NCBI RefSeq assembly: GCF_014705945.2
Contig: NZ_CP061538.1
Span: 2,170,001-2,234,000, forward strand
DNA: 64,000 bases
Origin: Rothia amarae
GTDB lineage: Bacteria; Actinomycetota; Actinomycetes; Actinomycetales; Micrococcaceae
Direction: 5' to 3'
Shown: positions 1 to 7,711 of the stretch, piece by piece
How the letters are laid out: each line of letters begins with the position of its first letter
Numbering within the stretch: position 1 is the stretch's first letter
Notes under the pieces: model-generated
What the model saw: only the letters and a program-made list of their open reading frames with translations
Databases searched by the model: none
What the model was told of the DNA's origin: nothing
Program-made: the position numbers and the translations under genes

Positions 1-54
1 ACAGGTGTAGCGCAGTCAACTCCCCCACATGTTGAAGATTAGATTGGAGCCAAT

Positions 55-1119
55 TCACGCCGAGACTCCGTAACGGTTGAGGCGCTCTCGTTCGGTGGCT
101 TCGAGAACGTCATCAGATTTCAACAACCCCAGAACCTGTCCTTGTTCATTGACAACCACGCCCCAGCCCGAGGGTGAAGAGAGAACCGAATCGAGGGCAT
201 CACGTAAGGTTCCGCCCGCTACGAAGAGCGAACCTCCGGGGATGACGCGGTCGTCAATGCGCCAACCCGCCGGGCGTCCGTCTTCAACGTTGAGTTGCCA
301 CTGCTGCCAGGGGGTTTGTTGGGCGTCCAGAGGGTGAATAGGAACGTCTGCGCCAGATGCAAAGGTCAGACGACGCATACCGCGGTCCCGCCCGACGAAC
401 GACGCCACGAAATCATCGGCAGGTTCACGCAGAATTTCTTCGGGTGTTCCGAACTGGGCGATACGGCCGCCACGAGCAAAAACAGCAACGTAATCCCCCA
501 GCAGGATTGCTTCGTCCATATCGTGAGTCACGAAGATGATGGTGCGACCCAGCGTACTCTGCAAACGCAACAGCTCTTTCTGAAGATCGGCTCGCACCAC
601 GGGGTCAACGGCGGAGAAAGGCTCGTCCATGAGCAGAATCGACGACTCAGATGCCAGCGCACGCGCTACACCCACACGCTGCGCCTGACCGCCCGAAAGC
701 TGAGAGGGGTAACGCTTAGCGAACGACTCATCAAGACCGACGGTATTCAGCAATTCCAACGCCTGGGATTTCGCCTGACGTGCAGAAACACCATTCAGGC
801 GGGGAACCGTGGAGATGTTATCAACGATCGTGCGGTGCGGCATCAAACCCGCCTGCTGCAAAACATAACCCATAGAACGGCGAAGCTCATGGGCAGGACG
901 CGCCGTGTTGTCTTCACCATTGACCAAAATAGTGCCACTGGTGTACTCGACCATGCGGTTAATCATGCGCAAAGAAGTAGTTTTACCGCAGCCCGATGGA
1001 CCCACGAAAACAGTAATTTTTCCCTCAGGAATACTCAAATTTAGGTTATCCACGACGGTATTATCACCGTACGTTTTGAAAACCGATTTAAACTCAATCG
1101 CGTTGTTGAGAACTGACAC
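55..1119 (-). CDS. Glycine betaine/choline/proline-type ABC transporter ATP-binding protein
   Basis: This is the ATPase of an osmoprotectant-type (OpuCA/ProV-like) importer and acts at the inner face of the membrane. In 354 residues it shows Walker A GPSGCGKTT (about 40-48), the Q-loop region YVLQQAGLMPH, the signature LSGGQAQR (about 142-149), Walker B ILLMDEP and the H-loop THD. The stretch after about residue 250 resembles a single shortened CBS-like module (GLLKSDDVLEATERERL), where family members usually carry two. A GTG start is chosen because AGGA lies just upstream. The permease and binding-protein partners are not in the window and would have to lie beyond its left edge. The choice of quaternary amine over another substrate is from family resemblance only. 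Confidence 0.85.
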   Translation of the reverse strand: MSVLNNAIEFKSVFKTYGDNTVVDNLNLSIPEGKITVFVGPSGCGKTTSLRMINRMVEYTSGTILVNGEDNTARPAHELRRSMGYVLQQAGLMPHRTIVDNISTVPRLNGVSARQAKSQALELLNTVGLDESFAKRYPSQLSGGQAQRVGVARALASESSILLMDEPFSAVDPVVRADLQKELLRLQSTLGRTIIFVTHDMDEAILLGDYVAVFARGGRIAQFGTPEEILREPADDFVASFVGRDRGMRRLTFASGADVPIHPLDAQQTPWQQWQLNVEDGRPAGWRIDDRVIPGGSLFVAGGTLRDALDSVLSSPSGWGVVVNEQGQVLGLLKSDDVLEATERERLNRYGVSA

Positions 1120-1295
1120 GGGGATCCTAACGTTCTGTTCAGTATTGCACTAAGAGTAAAGGGTGAATCTGAGAAGTAAAAGAAAGACGACTTATAAAGA
1201 AACAAACTTCATATGAAGTACATTCCCGAACGAGTTGATTGTCCCAGCTCAATCGCCTGGTCAACCGCCTGGGCAACTTTTCCGCTTCTGACCAG

Positions 1296-1813
1296 CTAGG
1301 TTACCGTTTCTAAATCTCCGACGAGCGCGCGGTCTTCTTCGAGTAGCGGTATCGCGCGTCGAACCTTGGCATACACTTTGGCAGAGCCAGCGCCTAGGTG
1401 CAGCCCCTCCATAATCTTGTAGAGCAGAAAGATTCCCTGTGCAGACATCAGCAGAAGGATAGCCAGTAGCGAGTCCAGACGCCGCCGACCCCCAATTCGC
1501 TTCCTGCTGAGAAACCCCGCAGGAGGCGGCCAATGTACTGCCACGTAGCGGCAGTGATCCCGCACCAGATGGTCTTGCCCTCTTTGAAAAGTTCATAGAA
1601 TTTGTTTTCGTTCGCCCAAACTTCCACTGTGTTGTTGACGGCAGACATCACCATGGGCGCTACCGGGTGAGTGTCCAAGACGGCAACGGGGCGGCCCGTC
1701 TGCAGAATCAAAGTCTGGTCTTCGCAAATAGTCTTGAGTGCATCCACAACCTGGTGGAAAGCGTCCCAGTCTTTCACTGCCTTGCCGATAGAGGCATAGA
1801 TGACGAAGCCAAA
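1296..1813 (-). pseudogene. Decayed hut remnant: urocanase piece fused to histidine ammonia-lyase tail
   Basis: Two protein fragments lie in different minus-strand frames. The first (about 1813-1528) reads YASIGKAVKDWDAF, LILQTGRPVAVLDTHP and ATWQYIG, which match the internal part of urocanate hydratase (HutU: DWDxF, QSGKPVGVFRTH, GSWIYIG). The second (about 1475-1296) reads LGAGSAKVYAKVRRAIPLLE then EDRAL and ends at a TAG; it matches the C-terminal end of histidine ammonia-lyase (HutH). Full-length HutU and HutH are each about 500-560 residues, so most of both genes has been lost and the rest joined. No start codon with a ribosome binding site or continuous frame remains. The assignment rests on motif recall. 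Confidence 0.7.
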
Positions 1814-1856
1814 GTGGCGTTCTGGGGTGCATTTTTACACCTCAGAACGCCACTTT
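1811..1856. terminator. Long hairpin downstream of the siderophore-binding protein gene
   Basis: AAAGTGGCGTTCTGGGGTG (1811-1829) pairs with CACCTCAGAACGCCACTTT (1838-1856) with one mismatch and an 8-base loop. It sits 17 bp past the stop of the minus-strand binding-protein gene, the right place for its terminator. There is no long U-tract. Confidence 0.6.
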
Positions 1857-1873
1857 TACCGTGCCTTAGAGCT

Positions 1874-2932
1874 CTACTTCACGGCGTCCTTGATGGTATT
1901 AACCACTCCGCGCGCCGCGGTGATTCCGGCGTTGATGTAGAACATTTCATCATCTACCTGAATTGCCTTCTTATCAGCAACGGGCGCCAGGGTTTCCCAC
2001 AGTGCCTCACCTGTGAGAGTGGAGGCGTCACCGCCCTGCACGCCATAGAAAAGCCAGTCGCCGTTTGCCTGGTCCAGCTGTTCGGAGCTGATATCCTGCG
2101 AGGTCTTAGCGAACTGCTGGGTTTCGGGGCGAGCCAACCCAGCGTCTTCACAGATTGATCCCACGAAAGAGGAAATACCCCAGATACGAATGCGATCTGC
2201 GCTCTGGCGCAAGAAGGAGAAAGTAGTGGAATCTTCCACAGAATCCCCCAGCTCCTGAGCAGCTTTCTGATAGTCACCCATCGCCTGCTGAGCGCGGTCG
2301 GTATCGCCAATGGCAGCGGCTACTAGCTGAAAATCCTGCTTCCAGTTCACACCGGTTCCCTCGGTTACCACAATCGGGGCGATAGCAGAGAGGGACTCAT
2401 AAATGGACTCATCATCTTGGGTGTTGTTGAGCAAAATGAGATCAGGTTGAAGATTTGCAATGGCCTCTGTATCGGGAGCGGTGCGCTTGCCTACGGTTTT
2501 GATGGCGTCCAGTTCTTTAACCTGATTGGAGTAGGCGTCACGAAGGTATTGGGGCACGACGTCGGCGTCTTTTGCTGTAGTTGCCGCCACAGGTACAACG
2601 CCAAGAGCCAGGACGTCATCTAGCTGACCAGTTGCGATAACCACAATTTTCTCTGGTTTTTTATCCAGCTTTGCTTCGCCCCGGAAGTGCTTGACGGTGC
2701 GGGGGAATTCTCCCGACGCCGCAGTGGTGCCCATGCCATCTGGAAGGGCAGAGGGGGCGGGAGCTGCCGGGGTATTCTCCGCGGTGGAAGAAGAATTGTT
2801 AGAGGAGGCAGAATCGGTGGAGGAACCGCACGCTGTCAAAGCTAGGGAGGCAACTCCACCTAGGAACGCTCCGCCTAGAGTGCGGCGGGACATTGAAGCT
2901 GAGGAAATCTTTTCGAACGAATACATAAACAT
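1874..2932 (-). CDS. Iron-siderophore ABC transporter substrate-binding lipoprotein
   Basis: This is a FepB/FhuD-type periplasmic-binding-fold protein that captures ferric siderophore outside the membrane. The N-terminus has MSRRTLGGAFLGG followed by the lipobox LTACG, so the mature protein is lipid-anchored; the twin arginine just before it could make it a Tat substrate. Later motifs include KIVVIATGQLDDVLALGVVP and PDLILLNNTQDDESIYE, typical of the family. The first ATG (2932) directly abuts the iron box and lacks a Shine-Dalgarno sequence. In-frame ATGs at 2926 and 2893 are alternatives, so the start is uncertain. It is transcribed divergently from two FecCD permeases, with which it should form one importer. 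Confidence 0.88.
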   Translation of the reverse strand: MFMYSFEKISSASMSRRTLGGAFLGGVASLALTACGSSTDSASSNNSSSTAENTPAAPAPSALPDGMGTTAASGEFPRTVKHFRGEAKLDKKPEKIVVIATGQLDDVLALGVVPVAATTAKDADVVPQYLRDAYSNQVKELDAIKTVGKRTAPDTEAIANLQPDLILLNNTQDDESIYESLSAIAPIVVTEGTGVNWKQDFQLVAAAIGDTDRAQQAMGDYQKAAQELGDSVEDSTTFSFLRQSADRIRIWGISSFVGSICEDAGLARPETQQFAKTSQDISSEQLDQANGDWLFYGVQGGDASTLTGEALWETLAPVADKKAIQVDDEMFYINAGITAARGVVNTIKDAVK

Positions 2933-2949
2933 AGGTTAGCCTAGCCTAA
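2931..2949. promoter_or_regulatory. DtxR/IdeR-type iron box
   Basis: ATAGGTTAGCCTAGCCTAA is one or two bases from the known DtxR consensus TTAGGTTAGCCTAACCTAA. It lies between the divergent siderophore-binding protein and permease genes, so both directions are probably repressed when iron is plentiful. Confidence 0.85.
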
Positions 2950-3019
2950 GTATATAATTGTAGTTCGGTTTCATTTTTCTCAATTTTTCTTACCAGTGTG
3001 GAGGCAGTCCCATTCAACC

Positions 3020-4093
3020 ATGAGTTCTTCACTTTCTGCCCCTCGCACCCGAATTATTCTCACGTTTCTTTTAGGAATAGCCTGCCTACTCCTTCTCACC
3101 GTAGTTTCTCTGGCAGTAGGCTCTCGCATGATGAGTTTGCCCCATGCCTGGCAAGGGTTTTGGGCGCACAATCATTCCTCGGACTCATTAGTTGTGTGGA
3201 AATTACGACTCCCACGTACACTCGCCGCCCTTCTCGTGGGCATGGCACTGGCAACAGCGGGCGTATTAATGCAGGCCCTCACCCGCAATCCACTGGCAGA
3301 ACCAGGGCTCTTAGGCATCAACAGCGGGGCGTCACTGGCAGTAGTAACGGGAATCACCACGCTGGGAACCGCCGCTCCCCTTCACCAAATGTGGTTAGCA
3401 TTAGCCGGTGCGATGGTGGCAACAACCATAGTTTTCCTCCTGGGCATACCACGCTCCTCCACACGGTTTAACCACATATCTCAGTTACTCCTTGCCGGCG
3501 TAGCCTTAAACGCGTGCTTGAGCGCGTTGACCGGCATTATCACTATGTTCAACTCCCAGGCGTTCGATTCTTACAGATTTTGGGTAGTAGGGGCATTCGA
3601 GGGTCGCCCTCTTGAAGTATCGCTAACCGCCCTGCCGTTCATGGGGGTAGGCATTCTGCTGGCGTTACTAGTTATCCGTCCGTTGGAAGCGCTGGCTTTA
3701 GGTGACGACGCCGCCACCGCACTAGGAGCGCCGGTGACCTTAGTTCGAGTAGGTACGCTGGCAGCTATCGCTCTTCTATGCGGGTCGGCAACCGCAGTAG
3801 CTGGACCTATATCCTTTATTGGCCTAATGATCCCTCATTTTTTGCGACTTTTAGTAGGAATTCGCCTCTCAGCAATTTTGCCGCTTTCACTGGTTTTTGG
3901 ACCGCTACTTATGCTGACCGCCGATATCATCGGCCGAGTAATTGCCATTCCTTCGGAAATTGAAGCGGGGATTGTGACCGCATTTATTGGAGCGCCTTTG
4001 CTGCTCACTTTGATTATGCGGTTCAATTCCGCCCCTGCACGCCCAAGAAGAAAAGCTCAAAACATCACGCAGACTGGTGGAGAAATCGTATGA
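3020..4093 (+). CDS. FecCD-family siderophore ABC permease (first subunit)
   Basis: This is a polytopic inner-membrane permease of the FecCD family, 357 residues from the chosen ATG. It has the family hallmarks LRLPRTLAALLVGMALATAG, LTRNPLAEPGLLGINSGASL, and a C-terminal GPISFIGLMIPHFLRLL. A GGAG at about 2999-3002 precedes the ATG at 3020. An upstream in-frame GTG at 2996 overlaps that site and is less likely. Its last four bases overlap the next permease (ATGA), giving translational coupling and suggesting a heterodimeric channel. It shares the iron box with the divergent binding protein. Confidence 0.88.
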   Translation: MSSSLSAPRTRIILTFLLGIACLLLLTVVSLAVGSRMMSLPHAWQGFWAHNHSSDSLVVWKLRLPRTLAALLVGMALATAGVLMQALTRNPLAEPGLLGINSGASLAVVTGITTLGTAAPLHQMWLALAGAMVATTIVFLLGIPRSSTRFNHISQLLLAGVALNACLSALTGIITMFNSQAFDSYRFWVVGAFEGRPLEVSLTALPFMGVGILLALLVIRPLEALALGDDAATALGAPVTLVRVGTLAAIALLCGSATAVAGPISFIGLMIPHFLRLLVGIRLSAILPLSLVFGPLLMLTADIIGRVIAIPSEIEAGIVTAFIGAPLLLTLIMRFNSAPARPRRKAQNITQTGGEIV

Positions 4094-5124
4094 GCACGCA
4101 ATCAGCACTCCTCCCCCGTATGCATCGACGCCGCGCAGTGACCGCCATAGTAATCGGGTTGCTCATCGCCATGCTCGCGCTGACCATCACCGTAGGAACT
4201 TTCGAGATTTCGCCACAGGGCGTCTGGCAAGTTCTTACCGGCGGCGGAAATGAAATGGACCGCTACATTGTACTCAACCAACGGCTACCTCGAGTGGTGG
4301 CAGCTCTGGCGGTGGGAGCCTCCCTCGGTCTAGCAGGGTCTATATTCCAATCGGTCTCCCGAAACCCTCTTGGTTCACCCGATATCATCGGCTTCACCAC
4401 CGGTTCAGCCACCGGGGCGCTGGTGGTTTTACTCTTGCACTCCCATGTCAGCGATGCCGCCCCAGGGGCAAACTCTGTACTGGGGGTAGGGGCAGGAGCA
4501 ATCATGGGAGGATTTTTCACCGCCGCTTTAGTGCTTCTTTTTGCAGGAAAATCAGGTCAAAAATCTATGGGTCAATCACTGATTCTGATTGGTATCGCAA
4601 TGGGTGCCATGCTCTCAGCTATCAACGATTTCCTGTTGACGCGAGCCGACCTTGATCAAGCAGAATCTGCAAAAACATGGCTGTTTGGCTCTCTTAACGC
4701 AATGACGTGGAATGCTTCGCACGCCGCGCTCCTTGGGGTTATTATCGCGATTCCGCTGGTTCTGAGCTTCTCACGCGTAGTACGAGTGCTAGAACTGGGA
4801 GATGATTTAGCGGCAGGTTTGGGGCTACCCGTGCGTGCCGCCACCTATTGGCTCATAGGCGGCGCCGTCGTCCTTACGTCCCTCTCTATCGTGATTGCTG
4901 GGCCGATTGGGTTTTTGGCATTAATGGCACCTCAATTAGCCCATCGACTCTGGAAAACTCCCGGTGCGGCTCTGTGGCAGTCTGCGCTCATGGGCGCACT
5001 TATGTTAGTTATTGCAGATTTCATAGCCGCACGTGCGCTAGCTCCCTTCCAAATTCCCGTAGGGCTCGTCACGGGCGCAATAGGCGGGCTCTACATGCTT
5101 TGGTTTATAGTGCGCAACCGCTAA
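4090..5124 (+). CDS. FecCD-family siderophore ABC permease (second subunit)
   Basis: A 344-residue FecCD permease, FepG-like, coupled to the preceding permease by a 4-base overlap. Landmarks are LNQRLPRVVAALAVGASLGL, SVSRNPLGSPDIIGFTTGSA and GPIGFLALMAPQLAHRLW. No ATP-binding subunit follows; the next gene is a dehydrogenase 65 bp away. The importer must therefore borrow an ATPase encoded elsewhere or be incomplete. The siderophore it carries cannot be told from the sequence. Confidence 0.88.
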   Translation: MSTQSALLPRMHRRRAVTAIVIGLLIAMLALTITVGTFEISPQGVWQVLTGGGNEMDRYIVLNQRLPRVVAALAVGASLGLAGSIFQSVSRNPLGSPDIIGFTTGSATGALVVLLLHSHVSDAAPGANSVLGVGAGAIMGGFFTAALVLLFAGKSGQKSMGQSLILIGIAMGAMLSAINDFLLTRADLDQAESAKTWLFGSLNAMTWNASHAALLGVIIAIPLVLSFSRVVRVLELGDDLAAGLGLPVRAATYWLIGGAVVLTSLSIVIAGPIGFLALMAPQLAHRLWKTPGAALWQSALMGALMLVIADFIAARALAPFQIPVGLVTGAIGGLYMLWFIVRNR

Positions 5125-5189
5125 CAGTGCCTGTTCGCTCATCAAAAAACACCTAGACATTCTGCGTTACTAAGTGGTCTGATAGTTCC

Positions 5190-6572
5190 ATGAGCACATA
5201 TGCATTAACAAACGCAAGCACTGGAAAAGTAGAAGAAGAATTTGACTCCATTAAAAGCGAGCAGATTCCAGAAATCATTGAAAACGCCCATGCGGCGTAC
5301 CTCAAGTGGAGTTCAGCCAGCATGGCAGAGCGCGCCGAGGTTCTTCATAAGTTCGCCGATATTGTCGATCAGAACACCGATGAACTAGCGGACATCATCG
5401 GTCGCGAGATGGGTAAGCCCCTCAAGCAGGGCAAGGCAGAGGTCACCAAGGTTGCCAAGACCGCCCGCTGGTTCGCAGATAACGCGCCCGAATTCCTCGA
5501 AGACACCGTGCTCCCCGCAGAAGGTGCTGAGAAGACCTACGTTAAGCACGATCCGCTGGGTGTGCTCTTCGGCATCATGCCTTGGAACTTCCCCTACAAC
5601 CAAATCGCCCGTTTTGCACTGCCTAACCTGATGGTGGGTAACGCTATTTTGATGAAGCAGGCGGCAATTTGTCCCGTCTCATCCCAGCGATTCCAGACCA
5701 TGCTCGAAGAAGCTGGTCTACCCGTTGGCGCTTACCAGAACCTCTACCTCGATACCTCAGACGCCGAGAAAATCATTGAAGACTTCCGCGTCAAGGGTGT
5801 TTCGCTCACTGGTTCTGAAGCAGCCGGTGCATCTGTTGCCGGTCACGCTGCAAAGAACCTCAAGCGTTCGGTGCTCGAACTCGGTGGCAATGACCCCTTC
5901 GTAGTTTTGGACACCTCAGATGTGAAAGCTCTTGCCAAGAAGGCTGTTACCTACCGCATCGCTAACGCCGGTCAGGTCTGCACATCCCCCAAGCGCATGA
6001 TTGTGCTAGAGGATCTCTACGACGATTTCGTTGCCGGCGCCAAGGAAGCACTGGAAAACGTGAAGGTTGGTCCTTACGACGGCGAAGATACCGACATGGG
6101 TCCGCTCTCTTCAGAGGGTGCTCGCGACGAAGCCGTGGAGCGTGTCGCTCAGGCAGTCAAGGACGGCGCAACCCTGCATTTCGGCGGCGAGAAGCTCGAC
6201 CGCGACGGCTGGTTCATGTCACCCGCGCTGCTCACCGACGTAGATCTCAACTCAGACATGGGTTGCAACGAACTCTTCGGACCCGTCGTCATGGTTTTCA
6301 AGGCGAAGGACGAAGAGGACGCGCTGCGTATCGCTAACCACAGCGAATACGGCCTGATGTCTTCGGTATGGTCTGAGGACTTAGAGAAGGCTCAGAAGTT
6401 CGGTGCGCGCATCAACGCCGGCATGGTGCTGATTAACGCTCACATGGAGTCCGACCCCGCATTCCCCTTCGGCGGTATCAACAAGTCCGGTTACGGCCGC
6501 GAAAACGCCCAGTGGGCTTTGCGCGAGTTCACCAACGAACGTATGGTGCGTGTGCACGAGCAGGAGCTATAA
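5190..6572 (+). CDS. NAD(P)-dependent succinate-semialdehyde-type aldehyde dehydrogenase
   Basis: A cytosolic aldehyde dehydrogenase of 460 residues, full length for the GabD/Sad subfamily. It oxidises an aldehyde, probably succinate semialdehyde, to the acid. Visible motifs are MPWNFPYNQIARFALPNLMV for the cofactor-binding entrance, SLTGSEAAGASVAG, the general-base segment LELGGNDPF, and the catalytic cysteine in NAGQVCTSPKR. The C-terminus FGGINKSGYGRENA is the usual ending of the family. The gene has its own strong terminator and no partner genes such as gabT nearby, so the physiological substrate is inferred from the family only. Confidence 0.85.
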   Translation: MSTYALTNASTGKVEEEFDSIKSEQIPEIIENAHAAYLKWSSASMAERAEVLHKFADIVDQNTDELADIIGREMGKPLKQGKAEVTKVAKTARWFADNAPEFLEDTVLPAEGAEKTYVKHDPLGVLFGIMPWNFPYNQIARFALPNLMVGNAILMKQAAICPVSSQRFQTMLEEAGLPVGAYQNLYLDTSDAEKIIEDFRVKGVSLTGSEAAGASVAGHAAKNLKRSVLELGGNDPFVVLDTSDVKALAKKAVTYRIANAGQVCTSPKRMIVLEDLYDDFVAGAKEALENVKVGPYDGEDTDMGPLSSEGARDEAVERVAQAVKDGATLHFGGEKLDRDGWFMSPALLTDVDLNSDMGCNELFGPVVMVFKAKDEEDALRIANHSEYGLMSSVWSEDLEKAQKFGARINAGMVLINAHMESDPAFPFGGINKSGYGRENAQWALREFTNERMVRVHEQEL

Positions 6573-6616
6573 GGCTTTAGCGACTGCTAGTCGCGAGTTT
6601 CCGCGCTAATTTTTCC

Positions 6617-6656
6617 TCCGCCGTCCTGGGCTATAGCCCAGGACGGCGGATTTTTT
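6617..6656 (+). terminator. Rho-independent terminator of the aldehyde dehydrogenase gene
   Basis: TCCGCCGTCCTGGGC (6617-6631) pairs perfectly with GCCCAGGACGGCGGA (6636-6650), followed by six T. Its stem is nearly the same sequence as the hairpin at 7652-7687. Confidence 0.92.
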
Positions 6657-6694
6657 GTGGGTGGGGTGGATCCAGCCTAAAGTAACGGAGGCTC

Positions 6695-7447
6695 TTAGCT
6701 GGTGTAGAAACCAGTATCCTTGGTCAGGTTCCCCTTAGCTGTAGGTACGGTGAGAACATAGCGCCCCAGGCGGTTAAAGGTATCTAAATCAGCCTGGGTG
6801 TTATTTGAATCGAAGGGCATACAGTCGGAGAAGAAGCTCATAGCAGCACCTGCTGTTTTAGTTAGCTTCAGGCTGACCCCTCCTTTTCCATCAGAAACCA
6901 TGTACTTTCGGGCGTCCGCTAGAGAGAGGGTCGTTTTGTATTCGTACATTTTTACTCCAGCCCAGGCTCCGCCAAACGGTGTAGCTACTGCCCCCGTAGA
7001 TGTTGGAACCGTCCAGAGCCCCGAATCATTCGCGCCGCGGTACCAGGTACGAATATCGTTCGTGGTATCGAGATTTTCTGGGCGCCAGAAGGTGAGAGTA
7101 ACGGGGCCGGTCAACTGAGCAGCGGTGAGGTTGGTGATGTCAATCTTTGAGTCACGAACGCAGCTACCAGCGTCGCTGTAGACCGCGTCATCTGTGGCAT
7201 AAAACTGAAAGCGGTTGCGCCAGGGCCAGGCGCTGGTGGTAGCTCCACAGGCGCCGGTGGCGGAGGTCATTTCGGGTACGGAGCAGGTAGAGGTGTAGTT
7301 AGTGGTAGCGCCGCGACCGCTAAACCAAATAACGGAGGAAAGAACCGGGATTGGGCTAGCTGCGTAGGCTGGAATAGCTGCGGAGGCAACCACAGCGGGT
7401 GCCGCCCATGCGGCACCTTTCACTAAAGTACGGCGAGTTGTTTTCAC
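6695..7447 (-). CDS. Tat-exported protein of unknown function (paralogue of 30284-31129)
   Basis: The 250-residue product starts with a twin-arginine signal: KTTRRTLVKGAAWAAP, a hydrophobic stretch and the probable cleavage site AYA-AS near residue 30. The signal is nearly the same as that of the protein at 30284-31129. The mature part is rich in Thr, Ser, Gly, Trp and Tyr, with LTAAQLTGPVTLTFWRPENL and pairs of cysteines, and looks like a beta-rich folded exoprotein. There is no anchor or LPXTG motif, so it is probably secreted. I do not recognise a domain. It stands alone between two terminator hairpins. Confidence 0.7.
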   Translation of the reverse strand: MKTTRRTLVKGAAWAAPAVVASAAIPAYAASPIPVLSSVIWFSGRGATTNYTSTCSVPEMTSATGACGATTSAWPWRNRFQFYATDDAVYSDAGSCVRDSKIDITNLTAAQLTGPVTLTFWRPENLDTTNDIRTWYRGANDSGLWTVPTSTGAVATPFGGAWAGVKMYEYKTTLSLADARKYMVSDGKGGVSLKLTKTAGAAMSFFSDCMPFDSNNTQADLDTFNRLGRYVLTVPTAKGNLTKDTGFYTS

Positions 7448-7651
7448 TATATTCCCTATATGTTGGAGGTGCGCTGTTTGCTCAGAAACATTCAGCGCGG
7501 GGGGGCTTCTAGATTGTCATTATCCGAGCGCATGATGGCTAATCACTTCTCGAATTTATTACGATACTGAACTAGTTGTGAAAGAAATATAGCCAAAAGT
7601 ACAAAACAATTCGCCGGATTTAGATAAGTGGTTCATGCAATCTGAATACAG

Positions 7652-7687
7652 CTCCGCCGTCCTGAGTGAGAACCCAGGACGGCGGAG
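7652..7687 (-). terminator. Terminator of the sugar ABC operon
   Basis: CTCCGCCGTCCTG (7652-7664) pairs with CAGGACGGCGGAG (7675-7687). On the minus strand it follows the ATPase gene that ends at 7712. A short T-run (TTTT at 7688-7691) on the plus side could also make it work in the other direction. The rest of 7448-7711 is an AT-rich leader for the Tat-exported gene, with no gene seen. Confidence 0.8.
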
Positions 7688-7711
7688 TTTTGTGCGGAGA
7701 ACTAAGCGAAT

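Noticed and set aside
1206-1219. Palindrome ACTTCATATGAAGT upstream of the osmoprotectant ATPase
   Set aside because: A 14-bp AT-rich palindrome without a second copy or regulator nearby; not enough to call an operator.
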